The notes below the pieces were generated by a model that saw only the letters and a list, made by a program, of their open reading frames with translations, had not been told where the DNA came from and ran no database searches. 36,538 bases of DNA from Lachnospiraceae bacterium NK4A179 (lineage in GTDB: Bacteria > Bacillota > Clostridia > Lachnospirales > Lachnospiraceae), in the NCBI GenBank assembly GCA_000421045.1, contig ATWC01000033.1, positions 1-36,538 on the forward strand. The letters run 5' to 3'. The position numbers and the translations under genes are program-made. Below are positions 7,282 through 15,445 of this stretch, piece after piece (position 1 is the first letter of the stretch; each line of letters begins with the position of its first letter).

Positions 7282-7313
7282 TTTGAAAGAAATGCTGATA
7301 CATTTCTTTCAAA
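7282..7313 (+). other. Stem-loop between sua5 and rpiB
   Basis: TTTGAAAGAAATG (7282-7294) and CATTTCTTTCAAA (7301-7313) form a perfect 13-bp stem with a six-base loop, ending 9 bases before the rpiB Shine-Dalgarno. It has no following T run. The placement just ahead of an RBS resembles the ackA leader hairpin although the sequence differs. A processing or stability role inside the operon mRNA is likely. Confidence 0.6.
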
Positions 7314-7333
7314 ACCAAATTGGAGGTACAAAA

Positions 7334-7789
7334 ATGGCTGTTAAAAAAATTTCTATGGCATGTGATCACGGCGGTTACGATCTTAAGGAAGACCTGAAGG
7401 CATATCTTACAGACAAGGGTTATGAGATCATCGATGAAGGATGCTTTTCAAAAGAATCTGTCGATTATCCGGACTTTGCGATAAAGACTGCCGAAGATGT
7501 GGTATCCGGAAAAGTTGATCGCGGTATCGTCATATGCACAACAGGCATAGGCGTTTCGATAACAGCCAATAAAGTGAAGGGCATACGCTGCGCACTTTGC
7601 CACAATGAGCACACAGCGCGCATGACTCGCCTTCACAATGATACAAATGTGCTTGCTCTGGGTGCTGCCGAAGTATCTGTCACCATTGCCCGCATCATTG
7701 CGGATATTTTCCTTGAGACAGAGTTTTCGGGCGAAGAGAAGCATGCCCGCCGCATAAGAAAGATGATGGCTTTAGAGGAAAATAACTGA
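7334..7789 (+). CDS. rpiB: Ribose-5-phosphate isomerase B (RpiB/LacAB family)
   Basis: Interconverts ribose 5-phosphate and ribulose 5-phosphate in the pentose phosphate pathway; some family members act on other sugar phosphates such as allose 6-phosphate. The 151-residue protein has the family motifs: CDHGGYDLKEDL near the start, ICTTGIGVSITANK with the catalytic cysteine, and RLHNDTNVLALG. GGAGG lies 7 bases before the ATG at 7334. The frame is open to 7247, but that would overlap sua5 and include the stem-loop, so the later start is used. It is followed after 27 bases by the dCMP deaminase gene. Confidence 0.94.
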   Translation: MAVKKISMACDHGGYDLKEDLKAYLTDKGYEIIDEGCFSKESVDYPDFAIKTAEDVVSGKVDRGIVICTTGIGVSITANKVKGIRCALCHNEHTARMTRLHNDTNVLALGAAEVSVTIARIIADIFLETEFSGEEKHARRIRKMMALEENN

Positions 7790-7816
7790 CAGGCATTTCA
7801 CAGGGAGGGATTTGGC

Positions 7817-8299
7817 ATGGAAAAGAGAATGGGATATATCAGCTGGGATGAATATTTCATGGGCGTTGCCAGGCTTTCGTCCGAGCGTTCGAAGGATCCT
7901 AATACGCAGGTAGGTGCCTGCATCGTCAGCGAAAACAACAAGATCCTTTCCATGGGATACAACGGTTTTCCCTGCGGTGTAAGTGATGATGAATTTCCCT
8001 GGGCAAGAGAAGGGGATGAACTTGAAACAAAATATCCCTATGTAACTCACAGTGAACTCAATGCCATACTCAATTACAGGGGCGGCTCGCTTGAAGGCAC
8101 AAAACTTTACGTGACACTCTTTCCCTGTAATGAATGTGCAAAGGCAATAATACAGGCCGGTATAAAGACGGTTGTATATGCTGATGACAAATATGACGGA
8201 ACACCTTCAAACACAGCTGCGAAGAAACTTTTCAATGCTGCAGGTGTGAGATATTACAGGTATCAGCCGACCGGAAGAACAGTAGAACTAAAACTTTAA
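7817..8299 (+). CDS. dCMP deaminase (ComEB-like)
   Basis: A zinc enzyme that deaminates dCMP to dUMP for dTTP synthesis. The 160-residue protein has the cytidine-deaminase-fold zinc site as HSELNAIL (HxE with the proton-shuttling Glu) and PCNECAKAI (PCxxC). The N-terminal part (DPNTQVGACIV, GYNGFPCGVSDDEFPW) is typical of dCMP deaminases rather than of tRNA adenosine deaminases. A strong AGGGAGGG precedes the ATG. The Bacillus homologue is called ComEB because it sits in a competence operon; no competence genes are beside it here. It is probably co-transcribed with rpiB. Confidence 0.92.
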   Translation: MEKRMGYISWDEYFMGVARLSSERSKDPNTQVGACIVSENNKILSMGYNGFPCGVSDDEFPWAREGDELETKYPYVTHSELNAILNYRGGSLEGTKLYVTLFPCNECAKAIIQAGIKTVVYADDKYDGTPSNTAAKKLFNAAGVRYYRYQPTGRTVELKL

Positions 8300-8311
8300 A
8301 TTTTATCTTAA

Positions 8312-9526
8312 GTGAAAAAACGTAACAGAAAAATCAGATCGCTTCTTATGGCGTCGCTGCTCGTGGCGGCGCTTGTTTTTGTGTCTGCGGCACCAAAGCC
8401 GGTTGAGGCCAAGAATACCAAAGAGCAGCTTGATGAAGCTGAGGAAAAGAAGAAGCAGAAGGAAAAGGAACTGGCTGAAGCACAGCAGGACCTTGCCGTA
8501 ACACAGGCCAATCTTGCGGGACTTGAAGGCCAGAAGCAGACCTATCAGGGCCAGATGCAGATCTTAAACGGCAACATGGAAGTGGTTGCCGATAAGCTTG
8601 CGGTGCTTGAGAATTCCATTGACTTAAAGGAGATGGAAATAGACGAGACCAAGCAGGATCTCGAGGAAGCAAAGCAGACAAGGATCGAGCAGTATGAGGC
8701 CATGAAGGCGCGCATACGCTTTCTCTATGAGAGCGGAAGCGACGGATATATAGAAATTCTTTTTTCCGCACGTTCCTTCGGAGAGCTTGTAAATTATGCG
8801 GATTATATAGAAGCGCTCTCTGCCTATGACAGAAAGATGCTTAACGAATATGCCGAGACCGAGAAACTGATCGGTGAGCAGGAGGCGACGCTCGAGCAGG
8901 AGTTAGCAGATCTTGATCAGATGCATGAGGAAGTGGTAGCCGAGCAGAAAAAGGTGCAGGGCTTCATCAATGATACTGCCGAACACATCGCCCAGACTGC
9001 AGAAAATATAAATATGACGCAGGCAGCAGCTGATGCTTATGAGCAGCAGGTGGAGCAGAAAGAACAGGAATCCGCTAAGGCAAATGCCGAATATGAAGCG
9101 ATCAAAGCAAAGTATGAAGAAGAGCTGCGTCTTTCAAGACTTGCAGCCCAGGCTAAATGGAGAGATATATCTGAAGTAAGTTTTGAAGAAGGTGACAGAT
9201 ACCTGCTTGCCAATCTAATATACTGTGAAGCAGGCGGTGAGCCGTATCAGGGACAGCTTGCCGTGGGCGCAGTGGTAATAAACCGTGTGCTCAGTTCACG
9301 TTATCCTGATACAGTAACGGGCGTTATCTATCAGAATGCTCAGTTTTCACCTGTGGGAAGCGGAAGACTTGCGCAAGCCCTTGCAGAGGACCGCGCCACG
9401 CCTGCCTGCTACAGTGCTGCAGACGCAGCAATGAGCGGCAAGACGAACGTGGGGAATTGCGTTTATTTCAGAACTATCATTCCCGGCCTCGATGGTATAT
9501 TCATCGGAGGCCATGTATTCTACTGA
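8312..9526 (+). CDS. Secreted coiled-coil protein with SleB-type cell wall hydrolase domain
   Basis: Begins with GTG at 8312: a basic N-terminus (KKRNRKIRS), a hydrophobic core (LLMASLLVAALVFVSA) and a signal peptidase site near residue 30. Residues about 33-275 are a long Glu/Gln/Lys-rich coiled coil like those of PcsB/CwlO-type wall hydrolases. The last 120 residues form a SleB-like hydrolase domain: LIYCEAGGEPYQGQLAVGAV with the likely catalytic Glu, then VINRVLSS and QFSPVGSGRL. The SleB family cleaves peptidoglycan; the coiled coil usually regulates or localises such enzymes. No clear Shine-Dalgarno precedes the GTG, so the exact start is uncertain (ATG at 8348 is an alternative). It ends 2 bases from the convergent DUF3048 gene with no visible terminator. 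Confidence 0.85.
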   Translation: MKKRNRKIRSLLMASLLVAALVFVSAAPKPVEAKNTKEQLDEAEEKKKQKEKELAEAQQDLAVTQANLAGLEGQKQTYQGQMQILNGNMEVVADKLAVLENSIDLKEMEIDETKQDLEEAKQTRIEQYEAMKARIRFLYESGSDGYIEILFSARSFGELVNYADYIEALSAYDRKMLNEYAETEKLIGEQEATLEQELADLDQMHEEVVAEQKKVQGFINDTAEHIAQTAENINMTQAAADAYEQQVEQKEQESAKANAEYEAIKAKYEEELRLSRLAAQAKWRDISEVSFEEGDRYLLANLIYCEAGGEPYQGQLAVGAVVINRVLSSRYPDTVTGVIYQNAQFSPVGSGRLAQALAEDRATPACYSAADAAMSGKTNVGNCVYFRTIIPGLDGIFIGGHVFY

Positions 9527-9528
9527 TA

Positions 9529-10593
9529 TTACTGTATAACTACCTGGTTCCATACATCTGAAGGAACGATCGCGATGTATGTCTTACCGGGATTGAGATT
9601 TATCATAGCGCCTGCTGCGTTTGTATAAACAGTGTGAGCGCAGTCTGCATTCTTGCTCCAGTTGATCGGTGTGCAGCTTCCGTTTGTGATGTAGTATCCG
9701 GGGCCGTTGCCGAGTATGTTGTAGACAAGATATCCGTTCTTATCAAGCTTTACGTATGAGCAGCTGATAAGTATAACATTCTTGAAAGTCGTCTGGATTC
9801 CCAGAGCTGCATCCTTATGAGCTGCTCCGTATTCATAATAGTCATAAGTTCCGGTAGCTGCATTGTAGGCAAGCTGGCTCTTGTTGTGAGGGAAGGGAAG
9901 AGCGATGCGTGATGCTGCTGTTCCTGCAGGTGTGTAATCGGTGCCTGCGAAACGGAAGCCCTGTCCCTGATAATATCCGTTGTATGTTGTTGATATACCT
10001 TCTTTTGCTATACGCGAAGCAAGTCCTGCGTATGACTTTCCTGTCTTGGGATTCTTATATCCGCCGTAGGTCACATACTCCGTGAACTCGGTTGCCTTTC
10101 CGTTAGAAAATCTTGCGAATCCGCCGCTTAAGTGATCGGTATAAGGAAGCTTCTCGTAAGCCTGATTGTAGCATGCGGGACCGCCGTCATGCACAAGGAT
10201 CGCATTGTACTCGGCTGCTACCATAAAGTTTGTGGGACGTGTGGAACGTATGGAACCAAGCTGTGTGATGGAGCCCCAGTCCTTTATGATTGCCATGAGT
10301 CTTGTGATGCGGCCGTTTGCGGTGCTGTTCATCATCTCATAAACCACATCGGCCTGATAGAGTCCGAAATGCGGGAGTGCAGTTTTTTCGTTATCCACCA
10401 TAACGGCAATTGGACGCTGATTCCTAAGTGCCGCATTTATGGGGAGACCTGTGAGCTCGCTTATGCATGCGCCTGTGGAAGGCACTGTTGCAGAAGCGGA
10501 GAGTGAGTCAGAGCCAAAAGCAAATGCCGTGCAGGCAAGTGCTGCGGCAAGACAGAGTCCGCTGAATTTGGCGAGAATGGATCTTTTTTTCAA
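9529..10593 (-). CDS. Secreted DUF3048 (YerB-like) protein
   Basis: A 354-residue exported protein with a signal peptide (KKRSILAKFSGLCLAAALAC, cleavage near ASA at about 34-36). The DUF3048 N-terminal domain is marked by TGLPINAALRNQRPIAVMVD, ADVVYEMM and GSIRSTRPTNFMVAAEYNAI; the C-terminal DUF3048 part covers about residues 215-350. The family is common on the surface of Clostridia and Bacilli, and its biochemical role is not established. The start is TTG at 10593, supported by GGAGG (10607-10603) nine bases upstream inside the end of the DUF402 gene. The two genes are one base apart and surely co-transcribed. Confidence 0.88.
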   Translation of the reverse strand: MKKRSILAKFSGLCLAAALACTAFAFGSDSLSASATVPSTGACISELTGLPINAALRNQRPIAVMVDNEKTALPHFGLYQADVVYEMMNSTANGRITRLMAIIKDWGSITQLGSIRSTRPTNFMVAAEYNAILVHDGGPACYNQAYEKLPYTDHLSGGFARFSNGKATEFTEYVTYGGYKNPKTGKSYAGLASRIAKEGISTTYNGYYQGQGFRFAGTDYTPAGTAASRIALPFPHNKSQLAYNAATGTYDYYEYGAAHKDAALGIQTTFKNVILISCSYVKLDKNGYLVYNILGNGPGYYITNGSCTPINWSKNADCAHTVYTNAAGAMINLNPGKTYIAIVPSDVWNQVVIQ

Positions 10594-10594
10594 T

Positions 10595-11086
10595 TTAGTT
10601 TTCCTCCTTTTTTTCCTCGTTTTCTATATAGTCGGTGAGAGTTTTGAAATTTCCTTCATAAATTATCTTGAGAAGTTTATCAAGACGGGAGATGCTTTGA
10701 AGCAGCATTTCCTGGGTTATGAGTCCTCCGTTTAATGCCGTTACCAGCTCATCCAGATCCACGACCTTTACAAATCCGTCCGGCATGACTATCACATCGG
10801 CAAGCAGATCCGTAACGATAAGCTCGTTTTTATCTTCGTTCCGGTCATAATCCACTATGTCGCAGTACCAGTAGATAAGGGAATCATCAGAGGTGTAGAA
10901 TTTGCTCACCTTGATGCCTTCCTTCAGAAAATAGCAGGAATAGCCGTGATGGAGGTGTTTCCGTGGCTTAAGTGCATTCCATTTCGTTACGATAACATCT
11001 TCTGTGGAAGAAAGTATCACATCATCCTTTAGAAGGACCATTTCGGAAGGTATTAAACGTCTGCGGTAAAGAAGAAGATCACTCAT
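10595..11086 (-). CDS. DUF402 domain protein
   Basis: A 163-residue soluble protein with the DUF402 signature YWYCDIVDYDR, then LIVTDLLADVIVMPDGFVKV and DLDEL in the middle; the Asp/Glu-rich positions are those that bind metal and phosphate in the characterised nucleoside-diphosphate phosphatase NtdP/Sa1684-type members. The C-terminal helix is Lys/Glu-rich. It is the first gene of the minus-strand pair and faces the MBOAT gene across a divergent promoter region with a large palindrome. A nucleoside phosphate hydrolase role is a family-level inference. GAGGGGGC just before the ATG supports this start. Confidence 0.82.
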   Translation of the reverse strand: MSDLLLYRRRLIPSEMVLLKDDVILSSTEDVIVTKWNALKPRKHLHHGYSCYFLKEGIKVSKFYTSDDSLIYWYCDIVDYDRNEDKNELIVTDLLADVIVMPDGFVKVVDLDELVTALNGGLITQEMLLQSISRLDKLLKIIYEGNFKTLTDYIENEEKKEEN

Positions 11087-11130
11087 ACAGCCCCCTCGGA
11101 AAATACTGGTTTATAAATTGATTTTTCAGA

Positions 11131-11164
11131 TATTATAGCACGTTTATGTAAACGTGCTATAATA
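11131..11164. promoter_or_regulatory. Perfect 34-bp palindrome between divergent genes
   Basis: Arms TATTATAGCACGTTTA (11131-11146) and TAAACGTGCTATAATA (11149-11164) are exactly complementary over 16 bp around TG. Each arm contains a TATAAT hexamer pointing outward (11158-11163 on plus; 11137-11132 on minus), so both divergent promoters may use it. The plus hexamer lies 20 bases before the MBOAT start. It could be a dimer-binding operator over both -10 sites, or a 5' hairpin. No T run follows. Confidence 0.65.
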
Positions 11165-11183
11165 TCGCGGGAGAATATTACAT

Positions 11184-12584
11184 ATGGTATTCAGTTCGTT
11201 GATTTTTTTATGGATATTTCTGCCTGCGGTTTTTATCTTAAGCAGGATAAACAGAAGTATACCGTATCAGAATATACTGCTTCTTATAGTAAGCCTTGTT
11301 TTCTACGCATGGGGTGAGCCGGTCTATATCCTGCTCCTGCTTTTTTCGATACTCTTTAACTGGGCAGCAGGCCTGTTGATGGATAAAGCAAAGGGCTCGA
11401 AGAAGATGGTTCTTGCGACTGCGGTCGTTGTAAACCTTGCAGTGCTGGGATTCTTTAAGTATGCGGATTTTGCGGTGGCTACGGTTAACCGCATACCGGG
11501 CGTGGATCTTCCGCTTCCCGGCATAAGCCTTCCTATCGGCATATCTTTCTTCACATTCCAGGCTCTTTCCTATGTTATCGACCTTTACAGGGGTAAGTAC
11601 AAAGCACAGAAAAGTCTTTTCAGGCTGGCACTGTATATTTCATTCTTCCCTCAGCTTATCGCCGGTCCCATAGTCAGATATGAGGATGTGGCAAGGCAGC
11701 TTGAAAAAAGGACCATGACACCTGAGAAGACCGTGGAAGGCATAAGACGCTTTGCTTACGGTCTGGCCAAGAAGGTGCTCATCGCAAATATAGTGGCTTC
11801 CGTTGCCGAGAGACTGTTTGCTCCCGGGGCAGCAGGTATGACCACACCCATGGTATGGATCGCAGCTGTTGCCTATGCGCTGCAGGTTTATTATGACTTT
11901 TCCGGATATTCGGATATGGCGATCGGAATGGGAAAGATCTTCGGTTTTGATTTCAGGGAAAATTTCAACCTGCCCTTTGTTTCAAAGTCTATAGGTGAAG
12001 TGTGGCGCAGATGGCACATATCACTCGGTGAGTGGTTCAAGGAGTATCTGTATATCCCGCTTGGCGGCAACCGTAAGGGCGAGCTGCGCAGCTGCATAAA
12101 CCTTATGATCACTTTTGCAATGACAGGTCTCTGGCACGGTGCCAGCTGGAACTTTGTGGGCTGGGGCGTGTATCAGGGTATATTTATAATCCTTGAGAGA
12201 CTTGGGCTTAAGAAACTTCTTAAGAAGAATGATGTGCTTGCGGTGATCTATTCTGATATCGTGTTTGCGGTGAGCATAATACTTTTCCATGAGATATCCA
12301 TGAGGAGCACGCTTGATATATGGCTTGTAATGTTTGGCATCAGGCAGGGCACACCTCTGCAGCCGCTTGCACTCATGATATCGCCGCTTGAGCTGTGTGT
12401 ATTTATCGCAGGCATACTCGGCTGCGGTGTGATACAGGGCATAGGCGGGCTTAAGGAAAACAAACTGTCACGGATATGGAAAGGAAGTTTTCTGGAAGTG
12501 CTGTTCCTTTCGGTAGCGATGTTCCTGTCGATCACCTTCCTTTCAACCGATGCCTATAATCCGTTTATTTACTTTAGGTTCTGA
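11184..12584 (+). CDS. MBOAT-family membrane O-acyltransferase (AlgI-like)
   Basis: A polytopic membrane protein of 466 residues with about ten hydrophobic segments. It has the MBOAT hallmarks of AlgI/DltB relatives: GISFFTFQALSYVIDLYRG, YYDFSGYSDMAIGMGKIFGF, WRRWHISLGEWFKEYLYIPLGG with His278, and TGLWHGASWNF with His318, the conserved catalytic histidine. Such proteins pass acetyl groups across the membrane to an extracellular transferase that modifies polysaccharides or wall polymers. The DHHW/AlgJ-like gene that follows is the expected partner. GGGAG (11169-11173) lies 10 bases before the ATG. The target polymer is not identifiable. Confidence 0.93.
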   Translation: MVFSSLIFLWIFLPAVFILSRINRSIPYQNILLLIVSLVFYAWGEPVYILLLLFSILFNWAAGLLMDKAKGSKKMVLATAVVVNLAVLGFFKYADFAVATVNRIPGVDLPLPGISLPIGISFFTFQALSYVIDLYRGKYKAQKSLFRLALYISFFPQLIAGPIVRYEDVARQLEKRTMTPEKTVEGIRRFAYGLAKKVLIANIVASVAERLFAPGAAGMTTPMVWIAAVAYALQVYYDFSGYSDMAIGMGKIFGFDFRENFNLPFVSKSIGEVWRRWHISLGEWFKEYLYIPLGGNRKGELRSCINLMITFAMTGLWHGASWNFVGWGVYQGIFIILERLGLKKLLKKNDVLAVIYSDIVFAVSIILFHEISMRSTLDIWLVMFGIRQGTPLQPLALMISPLELCVFIAGILGCGVIQGIGGLKENKLSRIWKGSFLEVLFLSVAMFLSITFLSTDAYNPFIYFRF

Positions 12585-12717
12585 AAATATGAAAATCAGT
12601 AAATGAAGATATATATAGATCGGGATATGAAAAAATATAAAGATAAATATTTAAAGATCAGAATATAAAGATAATTTTTTAAAATATATATGAAGAAAAA
12701 TATTTTAAGATAAAGAT

Positions 12718-13824
12718 ATGAAGATCAGAATAGAAAGACTGCAGAAAATTGCATATCACATAATGTTTTTTGTAATGCTGGTGATCCCTATCCCGCTTTA
12801 TTTTGTGGTGCGCGGCAAACTGGATCATGAGAATTACGAGTACAGAACGTTAGCAGCTTTCCCGGATATAAAGGAGACAGGCTACACGGGTTTTGCAAAG
12901 GCTTTTGAAAACTGGTTTTCCGATCATCAACCGTATAAGAATGAACTGGTCGAATTCGGAAGCTACGTAAAATTCTATGTTTTCAGGACGCCTTCCGATC
13001 CTACTGTAGTTATAGGAAAAGATAACTGGCTGTTCTTTAAAGGCGTGGATCCGGATGACCCCATCGCTTATTATCAGGGTAACAATCTGCTGACTGATGA
13101 AGAACTGGAAGCACTTGCTGTAAGCCTCAATGCGGCAGATAAAGAGCTTGAAGCAAGAGGCTGTGACTTTGTGCTTTTCTTAACACCTGAGAAGGAGAGA
13201 ATGTATCCGCAGTATATGCCTGACATCTACGGGAAGCCGGCTGAAAAGTGCCGCTATTTCCAGGTTGCGGAATACCTGCGCGAGCACACGGATATACCTG
13301 TGATCCTTGCGTATGATTCGCTGAAACCCTACATGGATTCTCATCCCGATGAACAGACATATCTAAAGTACGATACACATTGGAATGAAGCGGGCGCATA
13401 TATTGGCTCGACTGAGATAGCTGAGTACCTTGGCCATCCGCTTCCGTATTATGATGATATAAATGTGAGCATCGAAAATTACCCGCAGGAGAATCTTGGA
13501 AGACTCCTTCACCTGCAGGATACTTTCAATGATGATCATTCGCGTGTGCTTTCAGGATATGGCGAGAGCGAGTATAAATATGATCCCGCATCAGGCGATA
13601 TGCATTTTTATAATTCCGAAGGAACCGATGAAAGAAAGATAATGCTCATCGGTGATTCGTACCGTCTGTTTATGCAGAAATATGCTCTGCGTGATTTCAA
13701 GATGGGCTATTCGGATTATTATTATAACTATACTCACGATGCCCTCGAGGCAGAAGATCCGGACATATTCATTTACGAATCACATGAGTACGCATTATCG
13801 CATTTAAGTGACTTTGTCCCTTAA
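12718..13824 (+). CDS. AlgJ/AlgX-like (DHHW family) extracellular O-acetyltransferase
   Basis: A 368-residue protein with one N-terminal membrane helix (about 13-30) and an extracellular SGNH-like domain. The DHHW motif is DTHWNEAG (Asp219, His221), and the nucleophile region is IGDSYRLF with Ser314. In AlgX/AlgJ and related enzymes these residues make the Ser-His-Asp triad that moves acetyl from an MBOAT protein to a sugar. The pairing with the preceding MBOAT gene supports this. The 133-base gap before it (12585-12717) is extremely AT-rich, contains AAGATCAGAATA once there and again at the start of the gene, and offers no Shine-Dalgarno. The last codons form a hairpin that is partly duplicated downstream. 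Confidence 0.87.
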   Translation: MKIRIERLQKIAYHIMFFVMLVIPIPLYFVVRGKLDHENYEYRTLAAFPDIKETGYTGFAKAFENWFSDHQPYKNELVEFGSYVKFYVFRTPSDPTVVIGKDNWLFFKGVDPDDPIAYYQGNNLLTDEELEALAVSLNAADKELEARGCDFVLFLTPEKERMYPQYMPDIYGKPAEKCRYFQVAEYLREHTDIPVILAYDSLKPYMDSHPDEQTYLKYDTHWNEAGAYIGSTEIAEYLGHPLPYYDDINVSIENYPQENLGRLLHLQDTFNDDHSRVLSGYGESEYKYDPASGDMHFYNSEGTDERKIMLIGDSYRLFMQKYALRDFKMGYSDYYYNYTHDALEAEDPDIFIYESHEYALSHLSDFVP

Positions 13825-13890
13825 ATGCGAGCGGTATAGGCTCATGAACGCTATATAAATATAAGTGACTTCGTCCCTTAGATGCGATTG
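13799..13890 (+). repeat. Hairpin at the stop codon and its degenerate downstream duplicate
   Basis: CGCATTTAA (13799-13807) pairs with TTAAATGCG (13821-13829) across the stop codon of the DHHW gene. The stretch beginning AAGTGACTTTGTCCCTTA at 13806 recurs with few changes at 13863 (AAGTGACTTCGTCCCTTA), followed by similar ATGCGA and TATGAA segments, giving a direct repeat with a 57-bp period. It lies immediately before repeat copy C. The first hairpin could end transcription weakly; there is no T run. Confidence 0.6.
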
Positions 13891-13918
13891 GCTTATGAAT
13901 AATTAACAGTGTATAAGT

Positions 13919-14152
13919 AACTTCCCACACCGTGCAGTATTATCCGGCGGTGTTATAGAGAGCCTTAGCAGTTCTCGAAAATGCTTATACACCCCAGGAA
14001 CGGTCCACCATGGATGGTGGACCGAGTGAACAACGCCACATGGATGTGGCGTGTGAACGGTTCCGGCAGCATATCACAACTTCCCGCATTTTCGTCCGAA
14101 CTGCTTGGCGAACGATTCCACCGCCGGATAATACTGCCGGTGTGAGGAAGTT
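13919..14152 (+). ncRNA. Dispersed repeat copy C with TwoAYGGAY RNA core
   Basis: Ends are AACTTCC and GGAAGTT. Left stem GCAGTATTATCCGGCGGT pairs exactly with right stem ACCGCCGGATAATACTGC; the sequence is unlike copy A but pairing is intact. AGCAGTTC and CGAAAATGC pair with GCATTTTCG and GAACTGCT. Hairpin 1 is GGTCCACCA/TGGTGGACC with loop region ATGGAT (14010-14015); hairpin 2 is ACGCCACA/TGTGGCGT with ATGGAT (14040-14045), both perfectly paired. The element ends 18 bases before the acyltransferase ATG, and that gene's AAAGG ribosome binding site follows directly, so it is probably part of its mRNA leader. Confidence 0.88.
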
Positions 14153-14170
14153 TTAATAAAGGTTACGGTT

Positions 14171-15445
14171 ATGAAGAAATCTCCAGCATGGGAAAAACTT
14201 GATAATACAGCACTCCTCTTTCCGGTCATAGCAACGGAAGGAATGAGCAATGTTTACAGACTTTCGGCGATACTTACCGAGGATGTCGATCCTGCACTTT
14301 TGAAGGAGGCACAGGATAAAGTTCTTGCGCAGTTTTTAAGTTTCCGGATGCGCCTGCGCACGGGCGTGTTCTGGTATTACTTTGAAGAGAACGATAAAAA
14401 ACCGCCTCAGGTAAATGAAGAGAATGATTTTCCGGGAGCGTATATAAATAAGAGCCGGAACAATCAGTATCTGTTTCGCGTGACATATTATAAGAAGCGC
14501 ATAAACCTTGAGGTATTCCATGCGCTCACTGATGGCTTCGGTGGTCTTGTATTTCTGAAGGAGCTCCTCTATCAGTATCTGAGACTTAAGCATCCGGAGC
14601 TTGCAAAGATTGAGAAGGACTGCCTTTCTCCCGGTGTCTTTCTTGATAAGGAAGACAGCTATATGAAAAACTTCCGTCGCAGCGTAAGTCATGACACTGC
14701 CTATAAGTCAAAGAAGGCTGTCACGTTAAAAGGTGAGAAGCTTCCAAAGGGCGAGATGGGTGTTGTGCACGGATATTTCAAGCTGGCCGAGGTGAAGGCT
14801 GCCGCAAAGAAATACGGCATTACTCTCAATCAGTTTCTTGTGGGCACATATGTATACGCCATGTACAGAGAGTATCTGAAAGGTGCGCCGTCGGATATCC
14901 CCATAAACTGCTGCGTGCCTGTGGATCTGCGCTCATACTATGAGTCTCATACGATGAAGAATTTCTTCGTTATGATCTCGGCCGAATTCAAGCCTGAGAA
15001 GGACGAATATACATATGAGGAAGTGTTGCTTGGTATTGCCGAAACACTGAAGAAGCAGACCAATAAGGAAAATCTTGATAACATACTTTCATATAATGTA
15101 TCGAACGAAGCAAATAAGCTCCTGCGTCCGATACCTCTCTTTATAAAAAACTTTGCGATAAGAAGTGTTTATGAATCTACCGCATATGGCACCACATCAA
15201 CGATGACCAATGTCGGAAAGATAGAGCTGCGCGAACCTTATGAACCCTATGTGGAACGCTTTAATGCGATGCTCTCCATGTCGAAGGGACAGAATATGAA
15301 GGGCGCAATACTCAGCTACAAAGATATGATGGTACTTACTTTCACTACGGTTCTTGCAGACATATCAATAATAAAAAGATTTTATTCATGCTTAAGAAAA
15401 GAAGGCGTGAATGCAGCGATAGAGACCAATGGAGTATGGGATTGA
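14171..15445 (+). CDS. Condensation-domain-like acyltransferase (alcohol acetyltransferase type)
   Basis: A 424-residue protein with the chloramphenicol-acetyltransferase/condensation-domain fold. Its HxxxDG active-site motif appears as FHALTDGFGG (His117, Asp121, Gly122), and the second-half motif INCCVPVDLRSYY corresponds to the DFGWG-proximal region of the superfamily. The closest match I recognise is the alcohol acetyltransferase/PapA-like group that transfers acyl groups from CoA to hydroxyls. It is the first gene of a three-gene operon with overlapping ends. AAAGG sits 8 bases before the ATG and just after repeat copy C. Substrate unknown; a surface lipid or glycolipid acylation role is inference from context. 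Confidence 0.78.
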   Translation: MKKSPAWEKLDNTALLFPVIATEGMSNVYRLSAILTEDVDPALLKEAQDKVLAQFLSFRMRLRTGVFWYYFEENDKKPPQVNEENDFPGAYINKSRNNQYLFRVTYYKKRINLEVFHALTDGFGGLVFLKELLYQYLRLKHPELAKIEKDCLSPGVFLDKEDSYMKNFRRSVSHDTAYKSKKAVTLKGEKLPKGEMGVVHGYFKLAEVKAAAKKYGITLNQFLVGTYVYAMYREYLKGAPSDIPINCCVPVDLRSYYESHTMKNFFVMISAEFKPEKDEYTYEEVLLGIAETLKKQTNKENLDNILSYNVSNEANKLLRPIPLFIKNFAIRSVYESTAYGTTSTMTNVGKIELREPYEPYVERFNAMLSMSKGQNMKGAILSYKDMMVLTFTTVLADISIIKRFYSCLRKEGVNAAIETNGVWD

